64,000 nucleotides of DNA from Palsa-504 sp963795795 (GTDB lineage Bacteria > Actinomycetota > Actinomycetes > Streptosporangiales > Streptosporangiaceae), in NCBI GenBank assembly GCA_963795795.1, contig CAWCJS010000003.1:751853-815852 (forward strand), given 5' to 3'. Positions 1 through 8,363 of the stretch are shown here, in pieces. The stretch's first letter is position 1, and the number at the start of each line of letters is the position of its first letter. A program made the translations under genes and the position numbers. The notes below the pieces were generated by a model. It had not been told where the DNA came from. It did not search any database and saw only the letters and a program-made list of their open reading frames with translations.

Positions 1-40
1 ACCCGGGCGTGGCAGCCCGGACGCGCGTCGGCCGGCTCCG

Positions 41-826
41 TTAGCCAGCCACCCGCGGGTGCCACTGGCCGCGCTCGATGAGCAGGTCGCGCAGCGTCTC
101 GATGTCGTCGGTGAAGATCCCGTCGGCGCCCAGGTCCAGGAAGCGGGCCATCGCGGCCCTCTCGTTGATCGTCCACACGTGGACGTCGAGGCCTAGGGCA
201 TGGGCGCGGCGGATGAACGACCCGGTGGCCACCCGCCCCGGCACCTGCGTGCACCGCATCTGGGACCGCGAGAACCGCCCGGCGAGCAGCCGGGTCTGCG
301 GTCCGTGGGGGGTGGCGCTGATGGCGCACCGGACGGCGGCGATCGCGGCCGGCGAGGTAGTCATGCACACCGGCCGCTCGAACAGCCTGCGGGCGGCGCG
401 GAGCCTGGCGCCGGAGAACGAGGTCACGCAGACCCGGTCCCACGCGCCGGTCCGGCGCAGCACGTCGGCCAGCAGGGGTATCCCCGGCTCGTCCTTGAGG
501 TCGATGTTGAAGCGGACGTCGGGCCAGGTGCCGAGCAGGTCCTCGATCCGCGGTATCGGCTCGGCGCCGTCGATGCGCAGGGCCTTGATCTCGCGGTACG
601 GCAGTGCGTTGATAGGCCCGGAGGCGCCGGTCACCCGGACCAGCGTGCGGTCGTGGAACGCCATGAGCATCCCGTCCGAGGTCGCGCGGGCGTCGGTCTC
701 CAGGTACGCGTACCCGAGCTCGACCGCGTGCTCGAACGCGGTCCACGAGTTCTCCGGCGCGTGCGCTACGCCGCCGCGGTGAGCGAGGGCGATGGGCCGC
801 GGGTAGTCGAGGAAGGGAACGCGCAC
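41..826 (-). CDS. glycerophosphodiester phosphodiesterase (GDPD family)
   Basis: 261 aa. GDPD enzymes hydrolyse glycerophosphodiesters to glycerol-3-phosphate and an alcohol, usually in phospholipid turnover. The N-terminal motif AHRGG, the following APENSWTAFEHAVELG with LETDARATSDG, and HDRTLVR form the usual GDPD catalytic and metal-binding core. The C-terminal VHVWTINERAAMARFLDLGADGIFTDD is the typical closing strand-helix. The frame is open further upstream, but I chose the GTG at 826 because homology begins right after it. No signal peptide is seen, so it is probably cytoplasmic. It lies 64 bp downstream of the TrmH-like gene on the same strand. Confidence 0.9.
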   Translation of the reverse strand: MRVPFLDYPRPIALAHRGGVAHAPENSWTAFEHAVELGYAYLETDARATSDGMLMAFHDRTLVRVTGASGPINALPYREIKALRIDGAEPIPRIEDLLGTWPDVRFNIDLKDEPGIPLLADVLRRTGAWDRVCVTSFSGARLRAARRLFERPVCMTTSPAAIAAVRCAISATPHGPQTRLLAGRFSRSQMRCTQVPGRVATGSFIRRAHALGLDVHVWTINERAAMARFLDLGADGIFTDDIETLRDLLIERGQWHPRVAG

Positions 827-890
827 GACGCTAGTATGCCCGCGGCCAGGGCCGTTCCGGTGAACTGCGGGTGTCGGGCGGTTGATCAGG

Positions 891-1541
891 TCACCGCGGC
901 CCGGACCCAATTTCCCAGGCCCGGCGGCGCGCCTCGGCCAGCGCGATGGCCGCCGCCACCGCGACGTTCAGCGACCCGACCCGCCCGGGCTGCGGGATGT
1001 ACGCGATCGCGTCGGCGATGGCGAGCAGCCCGGCGCTACAACCATGGTCCTCGTTGCCGATAGCCAGGCAGACGTCGCCGTCCAGCGGCGCCTCGTGCAG
1101 CGGGACGGCGCCGGTGGCCAGCTCGATCGCGATCACCCGCAACCCCGAGTCCGCCGCGGCCTTGGCCGCATCGACCGCGCTGGGCTCGGTGGTGGCCGGC
1201 ACGAGCCGCTGCGTGCCGAGCGCCGTCCGGCTCACCCCGGGGTGGCTGAGCGGGGCGGTGCTGCCGCACAGCCACAGGTGTTCGGCCCCGAAGGCGGCGG
1301 CGGAGCGGACGATGGAGCCGACGTTGAACGGCTGGGCGACCGAGTCGAGCAGGACGGCCAGGCGAGCATCGCTGGCCCGGCGCCATTCGCGGTTCAGCCG
1401 CTTGACTTCCACGGGACGCAATTGCCTCGGCCGATGGGGCTCGGGGGCCGGAGGGGTCGGGGGTACGGGGGGCGGAGAGCCCTCCCGTGCCGGCGGGGTC
1501 ACCGGGGGGTCGCCCCCCGGGGGAGGCACCGGCTCATTCAC
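891..1541 (-). CDS. TrmH/SpoU-family RNA 2'-O-methyltransferase
   Basis: 216 aa. A SAM-dependent SPOUT methyltransferase, probably acting on tRNA or rRNA ribose. The three family motifs are visible: NVGSIVRSAAAFG (motif 1), AIGNEDHGCS (motif 2, with an Asp-His variation of the usual GxEG.G) and PQPGRVGSLNVAVAAAIAL (motif 3, the knot and SAM site). The first 35 residues are Pro-rich low complexity. The frame continues upstream inside the preceding methyltransferase gene, but a GTG at 1541 overlaps that gene's TGA as GTGA, which indicates translational coupling, so I start there. The exact RNA target cannot be told. Confidence 0.85.
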   Translation of the reverse strand: MNEPVPPPGGDPPVTPPAREGSPPPVPPTPPAPEPHRPRQLRPVEVKRLNREWRRASDARLAVLLDSVAQPFNVGSIVRSAAAFGAEHLWLCGSTAPLSHPGVSRTALGTQRLVPATTEPSAVDAAKAAADSGLRVIAIELATGAVPLHEAPLDGDVCLAIGNEDHGCSAGLLAIADAIAYIPQPGRVGSLNVAVAAAIALAEARRRAWEIGSGPR

Positions 1542-2161
1542 GGGGGAGTCACCACCGCTCGTTCGGCTGAAATATTGACGTGCAGCAGGCGGTAACCGCT
1601 CCGCGCGGCCAGGCGCGTCACGGGCCAGCCCTGCTCGGCGAGCCAGCGGTGCAGCGAGTCGGCGCCCAGATTCCGGCCGGCGACGAGGTAGGCCTGGCCG
1701 CCCGGGCTCAGCCGGTCCAGCCAGCCGGCGAGCAGCGCGTGCAGGGCGGCCTTCCCGACGCGGACTGGCGGGTTGGACCACATCGCGGTCAGCGCGGCCG
1801 GGATCGCCGGGTCCCCGGGCGTGACGCAGCGGACGTTGGGCAGCCCGGCCGCGGCCGCGTTCCGCGCGCACAGCTCAAGCGCGCGCTCGTTGACGTCGAC
1901 CGCCCACACGGTGGCGCCCGGGGCGCGGGCGGCCAGGACGCAGGCGATCGGGCCGTACCCGCAACCGAGGTCGAGCAGGTCGCCGGCGGGCGGCGGCGCG
2001 GGGGACACCTCGAGCAGCAGGCGGGTGCCCGGGTCGAGCCGGCCGGGGGAGAAGACCCCGGCGTCGGTGGCCAGCTCCAGGTAGACGTCGGGCAGGATCA
2101 CCCGCACCAGGCCGGGGCGGTGCGCGGCGCGTGGCTGCGGCGAGAAGTAATGGTCGCTCAC
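1538..2161 (-). CDS. class I SAM-dependent methyltransferase, RsmC/MTS-like
   Basis: 207 aa. It has the SAM-binding glycine motif LLDLGCGYGPIACVLA followed by VWAVDVNERALELCARNA. The substrate-site motif SNPPVR corresponds to the NPP[FY] loop of MTS-domain base methyltransferases such as RsmC (16S rRNA guanine N2). The N-terminal HYFSPQPRA is typical of the actinobacterial stand-alone MTS proteins, which lack the RsmC N-terminal half. The gene sits 4 bp after the DUF3817 gene and overlaps the TrmH-like gene by 4 bp, so a joint RNA-modification operon is plausible. Confidence 0.85.
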   Translation of the reverse strand: MSDHYFSPQPRAAHRPGLVRVILPDVYLELATDAGVFSPGRLDPGTRLLLEVSPAPPPAGDLLDLGCGYGPIACVLAARAPGATVWAVDVNERALELCARNAAAAGLPNVRCVTPGDPAIPAALTAMWSNPPVRVGKAALHALLAGWLDRLSPGGQAYLVAGRNLGADSLHRWLAEQGWPVTRLAARSGYRLLHVNISAERAVVTPP

Positions 2162-2165
2162 GCGG

Positions 2166-2519
2166 TCATGAGCGCACGGCCTGGGCCGACGGGGCGTCGC
2201 CGTACAGCGCGGGCCTGATGAACCGGCGGGTGACCCACCGCTCGACGATGAACGTCATGACGGGGATGGTGCCGGCCAGCAGCATGATCACCGTCGGCTT
2301 GTTCGCCAGCCGCAGCAGCCTGGACAGGCGCCAGGCGAACACCAGGTAGATGATGTACAAGATGCCGTGCACCACGCCGACGTCGTTGGCGACGACCGGA
2401 TGGCCCGCCACCTGCAGCGGGATGCCGACGAAGCACAAGACGATCAGCACGGTGCCGGTCACGTAGGCCATCACCCGGTACCGGCGCACCGCTCGCGGGA
2501 TCGCGACGGTTTCTATCAC
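2166..2519 (-). CDS. DUF3817 family membrane protein
   Basis: 117 aa. A small integral membrane protein with about three hydrophobic segments: VMAYVTGTVLIVLCFVGIPL, VVHGILYIIYLVFAW and VIMLLAGTIPVMTFIVE. The pattern VHGILYIIYLVFAWRLSRL followed by RWVTRR is typical of DUF3817 proteins, which are common and uncharacterised in Actinobacteria. It lies 7 bp after the upstream membrane gene and 4 bp before the RsmC-like gene, so all four genes from 3027 to 891 probably form one transcript. Function unknown. Confidence 0.8.
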   Translation of the reverse strand: MIETVAIPRAVRRYRVMAYVTGTVLIVLCFVGIPLQVAGHPVVANDVGVVHGILYIIYLVFAWRLSRLLRLANKPTVIMLLAGTIPVMTFIVERWVTRRFIRPALYGDAPSAQAVRS

Positions 2520-2526
2520 CCGATCT

Positions 2527-3027
2527 TCACCTCAGTCCGTGCCGCCGGCCGTGTGTGCGCTTGACCTCGGCGTTGAGCCGCGCGAGATACGCGTTGTAGG
2601 CGGTGAGCTCCTCGTCCTCGTCGTCGGCAGGCTCCGCCGTGCTCACCTGGACGGCTCTGACGCCGGCGATCCTGGCGGGTAGGTCGGCCGGCTCGGCGTC
2701 GGGGTTGGCCGTCACGCCGCCGCGCTTGATCCGGAACTCATCCCTGATCGTCCTAGCCCAGAAGACCACGGCAAAGCCGGCGAACAGCGGCCACTCGAAC
2801 GTGTACGCCCAGCTCAGCCCGTTCCCGGACAGCGCGCGGTGCAGCTGCCAGTCGCCGAGCCACAGCATGCCCCAGAAGGAGACCACCATCAGCAGGTGCC
2901 ACGCGATCCACCGCGGCTCGATCAGGAACCGCCACACCGGGCCGGACCCGATCCCCTGGGCGGCGCCCAGCGCGGAGACGGCGTCTCCCGCTGGGGCGGC
3001 GTTGTCCGCCGAGGCCGCGTTCTCCAT
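2527..3027 (-). CDS. two-helix integral membrane protein, unknown function
   Basis: 166 aa. I do not recognise a named family. An Ala-rich N-terminus of about 30 residues is followed by two membrane segments (WIAWHLLMVVSFWGMLWLGDWQ and WPLFAGFAVVFWARTI) and a charged cytoplasmic tail (DEFRIKRGG...DDEDEELTAYNAYLARLNAEVKR). The layout resembles actinobacterial proteins annotated only as membrane protein, often beside DUF3817. I chose the ATG at 3027. An upstream in-frame start exists at 3090, but that stretch looks non-coding. First gene of the 3027-to-891 operon. Confidence 0.65.
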   Translation of the reverse strand: MENAASADNAAPAGDAVSALGAAQGIGSGPVWRFLIEPRWIAWHLLMVVSFWGMLWLGDWQLHRALSGNGLSWAYTFEWPLFAGFAVVFWARTIRDEFRIKRGGVTANPDAEPADLPARIAGVRAVQVSTAEPADDEDEELTAYNAYLARLNAEVKRTHGRRHGLR

Positions 3028-3092
3028 GCCATGAGGGTAGCGCTGTACCTGAGGTGCCGCTCGGGCGCGCCGCCGCGGTGGATAATTCACCC

Positions 3093-3449
3093 ATGGGTCT
3101 GTCCGCGGGGTTCTCCGGCGATGCCGGGCGGCTGCCCCGCCGGCTGGACGACCTTCGCGGCCCGTATCAGGGGGTCGTGGTCCTCCCGATCCACCTGACC
3201 TGGGGCGGGGGGCGTGAGTTCGACGTGGCCAGCCAGCGGTCCAGGCTCCAGCTCTACAGCACCCTGCTCAGCCAGGGCCGGCCGGAGGACATGGCCAGGC
3301 TCCTCAACGCCAGACGGCTGGCCGAGGACTGGCCGCAGCTGCGCGTGCTGCTCAACCGCGGGATGCGGCGCGCCTGCGAGCGCAAGCTCGGGCTGCGTGC
3401 GCCCTCCGCGCGGTCGCACTCGGCCCGCGGCCGGGGCGCCCAGGGATAG
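3093..3449 (+). CDS. conserved hypothetical protein
   Basis: 118 aa. Not recognised as a named domain. The middle (YQGVVVLPIHLTWGGGREFDVASQRSRLQLYSTLLSQGRPEDMARLLNARRLAEDWPQL) reads like a genuine folded protein. The C-terminus is Arg/Ser-rich and basic (RRACERKLGLRAPSARSHSARGRGAQG), which might contact nucleic acid. ATG at 3093 is preferred over an in-frame start at 3054. It is divergent from the upstream membrane gene and 46 bp before adk. Confidence 0.55.
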   Translation: MGLSAGFSGDAGRLPRRLDDLRGPYQGVVVLPIHLTWGGGREFDVASQRSRLQLYSTLLSQGRPEDMARLLNARRLAEDWPQLRVLLNRGMRRACERKLGLRAPSARSHSARGRGAQG

Positions 3450-3495
3450 CCGGCCTTGCCGGGTAACAGACGGCCGCGTATGCCAGGCTGATGGC

Positions 3496-4236
3496 ATGCG
3501 CAAGTACGTCATCATGGGCGTTCAGGGCAGCGGCAAGGGCACGCAGAGCCAGCTGCTGGCGGCCGACCTGGACCTCGTGCACATCAGCGTGGGGGACATC
3601 TTCCGCTGGAACGTGCAGAACCACACCAAGATAGGCGCTCAGGTACGCCGCGTCATGGCGGCCGGGGAACTGGTCGGGGACGACCTGGTGGAGTCGGTGG
3701 TCAGGGACCGGCTGACCGGGCACGACTGGAACTACGGCTTCATCATCGACGGGTTCCCGCGGAACTGCAGGCAGGCCGAGTTCTTCGTCGAGAGCTACGA
3801 CATCGACGGCGTGATCGCGCTCGACCTGCCGGACAGCGAGGTCCGCCGGCGGGTGCTCAGCCGCAGGGTGTGCGAGGGATGCGGGATCAACTACAACCTG
3901 ATCGATAGCTCCCCGGCGGTGCCCGGGCAGTGCGACGCCTGCGGGGGACAGCTAACGACCAGGGAAGACGACACCGACGAGGCGCTGGCTGTCCGCCTGA
4001 GGGACTATCACGAGAAGACCGCCCCGGTGCTTGATCTGTTCCGCCGCAAGGAGTACGTCATCTCCGTGGACGCGCGGCCGCCGGCCGAGGCCGTCCAGGC
4101 CGAGATCAGGCAGCGGCTCGGCCTGCCGCCGGCCGCGCGACGCTCCTCTACTCGAGGCGGGGCGCCAGCGTGCGGAGGAGGACGCCAGGAGTGCGTGAGA
4201 TCGTCGTGTTCGGCGGCAGCGCGCACCGGGCGCTGA
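3496..4236 (+). CDS. adk: adenylate kinase
   Basis: 246 aa. Catalyses ATP + AMP to 2 ADP. The P-loop MGVQGSGKGTQSQLL is at residues 7-21 and the AMP-site motif FIIDGFPRNCRQAEFF follows. The LID domain holds a zinc-type four-cysteine set (CEGCGINYNL ... CDACGG), as in Gram-positive long-form adenylate kinases. RLRDYHEKTAPVLDLFRR closes the core. The last 35 residues are Arg/Gly/Ala-rich and run 46 bp into prs in another frame, so they may be an unconserved extension. The adk-prs pairing suggests coupled nucleotide metabolism, because AMP made by PRPP synthetase is the adenylate kinase substrate. Confidence 0.88.
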   Translation: MRKYVIMGVQGSGKGTQSQLLAADLDLVHISVGDIFRWNVQNHTKIGAQVRRVMAAGELVGDDLVESVVRDRLTGHDWNYGFIIDGFPRNCRQAEFFVESYDIDGVIALDLPDSEVRRRVLSRRVCEGCGINYNLIDSSPAVPGQCDACGGQLTTREDDTDEALAVRLRDYHEKTAPVLDLFRRKEYVISVDARPPAEAVQAEIRQRLGLPPAARRSSTRGGAPACGGGRQECVRSSCSAAARTGR

Positions 4237-5123
4237 CCACCGAGATCTGCGAATACCTGGCCGTGCCGGAGCGGCCGGTCCGGCTCACGCGGTTCGCCAA
4301 CGACTGCCTCGAGGTCCAGCTGCAGTCCAACTGCCGCGAACGGGACGTATTCATCATCCAGCCGCTGGTCAGGCCGGTCCAGGAGCACCTGGTCGAGCTG
4401 CTGCTGATGGCGGACGCGGCCAGGGGCGCCTCGGCCGCGCGGGTGACCGCCGTGATCCCGCACTTCGCGTACGCCAGGTCGGACAAGAAGGACGAGCCGA
4501 GGATCTCCATCGCCGGGCGCCTGGTGGCCGACCTGCTGGTCACCGCCGGGGTCGATCGCGTGCTCACGATGACCCTGCACTCGCCGCAGGTACACGGATT
4601 CTTCTCGGTGCCGGTGGATCACCTGCACGCGCTGCGCGAGTTCACCGCGCACTTCCGCGGCCGTGACCTGTCCAACGCCGTAGTGGTCTCACCGGATCTC
4701 GGCCACGCCAAGAGCGCCGCCGCGTTCGCCCGCAGGCTGGGCGTGCCGGTGGCGGCGGGCGCGAAGGAACGGATCGACGACAGCAAGGTCACGATCTCCG
4801 CCATCATCGGCGACGTGACCGGGCGGGACGCCATCGTCCTCGACGATGAGATCTCGCGCGGCACCACCGTGTTCGAGTTGCTCGACCGGCTGCGCGAGCG
4901 CGAGGTCCGCTCCGTCGCCGTGGCGTGCACGCACGGCCTGTTCGCCGACAGCGCGCTGGACAAGCTGGCCGCCTCCGACGTGACCGAGATCGTGTGCACC
5001 AACACCGCCCCGGTCCCGCTGGACCACCCGAAGCTGCACGTCCTGTCGGTGGCCCCGGCCCTGGCCGAGGCCATGAGCCGGATCCACGACGGCGAGTCAG
5101 TCAGCGCGCTGTTCGACTCGTAA
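4191..5123 (+). CDS. prs: ribose-phosphate pyrophosphokinase (PRPP synthetase)
   Basis: 310 aa. Makes PRPP from ribose-5-phosphate and ATP. The family core is clear: CLEVQLQSNCRERDVFIIQPL, then IPHFAYARSDKKDEPRISIAGRLVADLLVTAG, then TLHSPQVHGFFSVPVDHL. The PRPP loop reads VLDDEISRGTT rather than the more usual DDMIDTAGT, so it belongs to a divergent subgroup. GTG at 4191 follows a GGAGGAGG ribosome-binding site (about 4174-4181). An in-frame GTG at 4170 precedes that site and is less likely. It overlaps adk by 46 bp and converges with the oligopeptidase gene, with a 27-bp 3' overlap. Confidence 0.85.
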   Translation: MREIVVFGGSAHRALTTEICEYLAVPERPVRLTRFANDCLEVQLQSNCRERDVFIIQPLVRPVQEHLVELLLMADAARGASAARVTAVIPHFAYARSDKKDEPRISIAGRLVADLLVTAGVDRVLTMTLHSPQVHGFFSVPVDHLHALREFTAHFRGRDLSNAVVVSPDLGHAKSAAAFARRLGVPVAAGAKERIDDSKVTISAIIGDVTGRDAIVLDDEISRGTTVFELLDRLREREVRSVAVACTHGLFADSALDKLAASDVTEIVCTNTAPVPLDHPKLHVLSVAPALAEAMSRIHDGESVSALFDS

Positions 5124-7280
5124 GCCTGCTGGCGGCCGGGCGGTCGTGATGATCCAGGCCAGCACCAGGGCTTCCTCGCGCCACGCGTCGTATCGCCCGC
5201 TCCGGCCGCCGTGACCCGCCTCCATCTCGATCTTCAGCAGGAACGGGCCGCCCTTGGCCGTGGCGCGCAGCCGGGCGATCCACTTGGCGGGCTCGTGGTA
5301 CTTCACCCGCGTGTCGTTCAGCCCGCCCAGCGCGAACAGCGGCGGGTAGGCCTGCGCGGTGACGTTCTCGTACGGGCTGTACGACTTCATGTACGCGTAG
5401 AACTGCGGGTCGTGCAGCGGGTCGCCCCACTCCTCCCACTCGATGACGGTCAGCGGGAGCGACGGGTCGAGGATGCTGTTCAGCGCGTCGACGAACGGCA
5501 CGTGCGCCACGATCCCGGCGAACGCCTCCGGCGCCATGTTCGCGACCGCGCCCATCAGCAGCCCGCCCGCCGAGCCGCCCCGCGCGATCAGCCGGTCCGC
5601 CGACGTCCAGCGCTCCCGCACCAGGTGCCGGGCGCAGGCGATGAAGTCGGTGAAGGTGTTCTTCTTGTGCAGCATCTTCCCGTTGGTGTACCAGGACCGG
5701 CCCATCTCGCCGCCGCCGCGGATGTGCGCGATGGCGTACACGAAGCCCCGGTCCAGCAGCGACAGGACGGGGATGGAGAAGCTCGGGTCCCTGGAGAGCT
5801 CGTAGCTGCCGTACCCGTACAGCAGGCAGGGCGCGCTGCCGTCGCGCGGCGTGCCCTTGCGGCAGACCAGCGAGATCGGCACCCGCGTGCCGTCGTCGGC
5901 GACGGCCCACTCCCGGTACTCCTCGTAGTCCTCGGGCCGGTAGGGCACCCCAGCCGGCGAGGGGAGCACCGGCTGGCGCTTGAGCAGGGTCAGCTCGCCG
6001 GTGGCCATGTCGCTGTCGTAGACCGAGCCGGGGGTGACCAGCGAGGTGTACGACAGGCGGTACCTGGTGGCCTGGAAGTCGGGGTTCGGCCCGGGCCCGA
6101 CCCGGTAGACCGGCTCGTGGAAGGAGATCTCGTGCTCGCCGTCGCGCCGCAGGATCCGCAGGCCGGTCAGCCCGCCGCGCCTGAAGTAGACCACGGTGAA
6201 GTCCGCGAACTCGTCGAAGCCCAGCAGCCTGGTGTCGGCGCGGTGCGCGACCAGCGGCGTCCAGTCGGCCGGGGCGGTCAGCGGGGCCGTGGCGATCTCG
6301 AAGTTCTCCGCGCCGTCGTTGTGCAGGATGAGCAGCCGGTCCCCGGCCTGGCCGATGTCGTAGTCCACGCCCTGCCGGCGCGGGGCCACCACGGTGAACT
6401 CACCGTCCGGCGCGGCCGCGTCCAGCAGCCACACCTCGCTGGTCAGCTCGCTGGCCGACCGGATGAGCAGGTAGCGCTCGCTGCGGGTCAGGCTCACGTA
6501 GACGTGGAAGCGCTCGTCGGCTTCCTCGAAGACGATGGCGTCCTGGCTGGCCGGCGTTCCGATCGTGTGACGCCACACCCGGTACGGCCGCCAGGCGGCG
6601 TCGACCGTGACGTAGAACAGCGTCGAGGCGTCCAGGGACCAGGCGCACCCGCCGTAGGTGTCCGGGATCTCGTCGGGGAGCAGGGCGCCGGTGGCCAGGT
6701 CCTTGACCTGGAGGGTGAACCGCTCGTTGCCGGCGAAGTCGGTGGAGTAGGCCAGCCAGCGCTGGTCCGGGCTCGTCCGGAACGTGCCGATGTCGAAGAA
6801 GTCGTGGCCCGCGGCGAGCTCGTTCCCGTCCAGCAGCACCTCCTCGCCGTCCAGCGGCTGGCCGTCGGCGGAGATCGGCGGGATGACCTCACCGGGCCGG
6901 ACCTCGCGCCGGCAGTGCACGGCGTACTGCTGGCCCTCGACCGTCCTGGAGTAGTGCCACCAGCCGCCCTTGCGCACCGGGACCGACAGGTCGCTCTCCT
7001 GCGTGCGCGCCTTGATCTCGGTGAAGACCTGATCGCGCAGCGGGGCGAGCCCGGCGGTGGCGGCTTCGGTGTAGGCGTTCTCGGCCTGCAGGTAGGCGAT
7101 CGTGTCCGGGTCGTCCTTGACGGCGAGCCAGGCGTACTCGTCGATGACCGTGTCGCCGTGGTAGGTGCGCTCGGTGGGCACCTGCTTGGCGGTGGGGGGC
7201 TCGGTTACGGGGTCTTCGTGGAACGGGCCTTCGGTGGCTGGGTCTTCGCTGACTGGCCCGACGGGCGGCTCGGTGCTCAT
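5097..7280 (-). CDS. oligopeptidase B-type S9A serine peptidase
   Basis: 727 aa, the usual length for prolyl oligopeptidase-family oligopeptidase B. Residues 1 to about 430 form the beta-propeller. The alpha/beta-hydrolase domain follows, with nucleophile motif ARGGSAGGLLMGAV, the Asp region GGLNDTRVKYHEPAKW and the catalytic His in EAGHGGRSGRYD. It cleaves short peptides after basic residues. It has no signal peptide, so it is cytoplasmic. The N-terminal 30 residues are acidic low complexity. ATG at 7280 is used, although the frame is open far upstream across the corA gene. Confidence 0.92.
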   Translation of the reverse strand: MSTEPPVGPVSEDPATEGPFHEDPVTEPPTAKQVPTERTYHGDTVIDEYAWLAVKDDPDTIAYLQAENAYTEAATAGLAPLRDQVFTEIKARTQESDLSVPVRKGGWWHYSRTVEGQQYAVHCRREVRPGEVIPPISADGQPLDGEEVLLDGNELAAGHDFFDIGTFRTSPDQRWLAYSTDFAGNERFTLQVKDLATGALLPDEIPDTYGGCAWSLDASTLFYVTVDAAWRPYRVWRHTIGTPASQDAIVFEEADERFHVYVSLTRSERYLLIRSASELTSEVWLLDAAAPDGEFTVVAPRRQGVDYDIGQAGDRLLILHNDGAENFEIATAPLTAPADWTPLVAHRADTRLLGFDEFADFTVVYFRRGGLTGLRILRRDGEHEISFHEPVYRVGPGPNPDFQATRYRLSYTSLVTPGSVYDSDMATGELTLLKRQPVLPSPAGVPYRPEDYEEYREWAVADDGTRVPISLVCRKGTPRDGSAPCLLYGYGSYELSRDPSFSIPVLSLLDRGFVYAIAHIRGGGEMGRSWYTNGKMLHKKNTFTDFIACARHLVRERWTSADRLIARGGSAGGLLMGAVANMAPEAFAGIVAHVPFVDALNSILDPSLPLTVIEWEEWGDPLHDPQFYAYMKSYSPYENVTAQAYPPLFALGGLNDTRVKYHEPAKWIARLRATAKGGPFLLKIEMEAGHGGRSGRYDAWREEALVLAWIITTARPPAGLRVEQRAD

Positions 7281-7331
7281 GAAGGCCCAGTCTAATGACG
7301 CCCCGCGACGCGGATTTGGGACGATGGGCGG

Positions 7332-8282
7332 GTGCAAGGACATCTGATGCTCACGAACTGCATCGAGGACGAGGTCACCCGCCCGGCCATCGAGTTGGCC
7401 CTTAAGGACGACAAGCTCCTCTGGCTGGACCTGACCGATACCGGACCGGACACCATCGCGCTGTTGCGCGAGGTGTTCAAGATCCATCCGCTGGCCGTCG
7501 AGGACGCGCAGGAGTTCGACCAGCGCCCGAAGGTCGAAGACTACGACGACTTCGTCTACGTGGTCGCCTACGGCGCGGGCGGCCTGGACCAGCCGTTCAT
7601 CGAGGTGCACTGCTTCATCGCCGAGCACTTCTTCGTCAGCGTGCACCGCGATGAGACACCCGCGGTCGCGGACGCCTGCCGCGCGCTCTCCCGGCTGCCC
7701 ACCGACCGGCGGCTCGTCGCGCTGTACCGGCTGCTTGACCACCTGACCGACACCATGTTCCCGTTCCTGTCGGCGTTCGACGACCGGATCGACGAACTGC
7801 AGGACCAGGTCTTCGCCAAGCCCACCGAGGACGAGCTGGCCGCCATGTTCGCGCTCAAGCGCCAGCTGGTGGATATGCGCAAGGTGGTCACCCCGCAGCG
7901 GGACATGGTGGCCTCGATGCTGTCGCAGGTGGTCACGATTCCCGGCATGACGCCCGAGTCCGAGCGGTACATCCGCGACCTGTACGACCACCTGATCCGG
8001 ATCAGCGACATGGTGGACAGCTACCGTGACCTGCTCAGCGGGTCGCTCGACGCGTACATGTCCGTGGTGTCCAACCGGCTCAACGACGTGATGAAGCAGC
8101 TGACCATCATCGCCACCGTGTTCCTGCCGCTGTCCTTCCTGACCGGGTTCTTCGGCCAGAACTTCGGGTGGATGGTGCAGCGGCTGGGGTCCCTGGGCGT
8201 CTTCCTCGGCCTGGGCCTCGGCACCGAGGTCCTCGCCGCCCTGGGCCTGCTCCTGTTGTTCAGGCGGCGCGGCTGGATGTGA
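7332..8282 (+). CDS. corA: CorA-family divalent cation transporter
   Basis: 316 aa. Magnesium or other divalent metal transport in the cytoplasmic membrane. An alpha/beta cytoplasmic domain and the long stalk helix (LKRQLVDMRKVVTPQRDMVASML) precede two C-terminal membrane helices (IIATVFLPLSFLTGFFGQNFG and FLGLGLGTEVLAALGLLLLF). The signature at the end of TM1 is GQN instead of the classical GMN, a variant found in many actinobacterial CorA-like proteins. Start is GTG 7332, with ATG at 7347 as alternative. It is divergent from the oligopeptidase gene with about 50 bp between them. Confidence 0.9.
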   Translation: MQGHLMLTNCIEDEVTRPAIELALKDDKLLWLDLTDTGPDTIALLREVFKIHPLAVEDAQEFDQRPKVEDYDDFVYVVAYGAGGLDQPFIEVHCFIAEHFFVSVHRDETPAVADACRALSRLPTDRRLVALYRLLDHLTDTMFPFLSAFDDRIDELQDQVFAKPTEDELAAMFALKRQLVDMRKVVTPQRDMVASMLSQVVTIPGMTPESERYIRDLYDHLIRISDMVDSYRDLLSGSLDAYMSVVSNRLNDVMKQLTIIATVFLPLSFLTGFFGQNFGWMVQRLGSLGVFLGLGLGTEVLAALGLLLLFRRRGWM

Positions 8283-8363
8283 GGCGGAGGTCCGCCCCGC
8301 AGACCCTAGGGCTAACCTGTTCCGGTGGGGGCCCTGGTGCTAGCGGAAGGAGATGACGGTCCC

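Noticed and set aside
891..1871. Long open frame continuing upstream of the TrmH-like gene
   Set aside because: The first ~110 residues are Arg/Pro-rich reading of the overlapping methyltransferase gene. The coupled GTG at 1541 is a better start.
5211..7295. 694-residue plus-strand frame opposite the oligopeptidase gene
   Set aside because: It is an antisense shadow of a recognised gene, rich in Arg/Val/Gly with no motif, as often happens in high-GC DNA.
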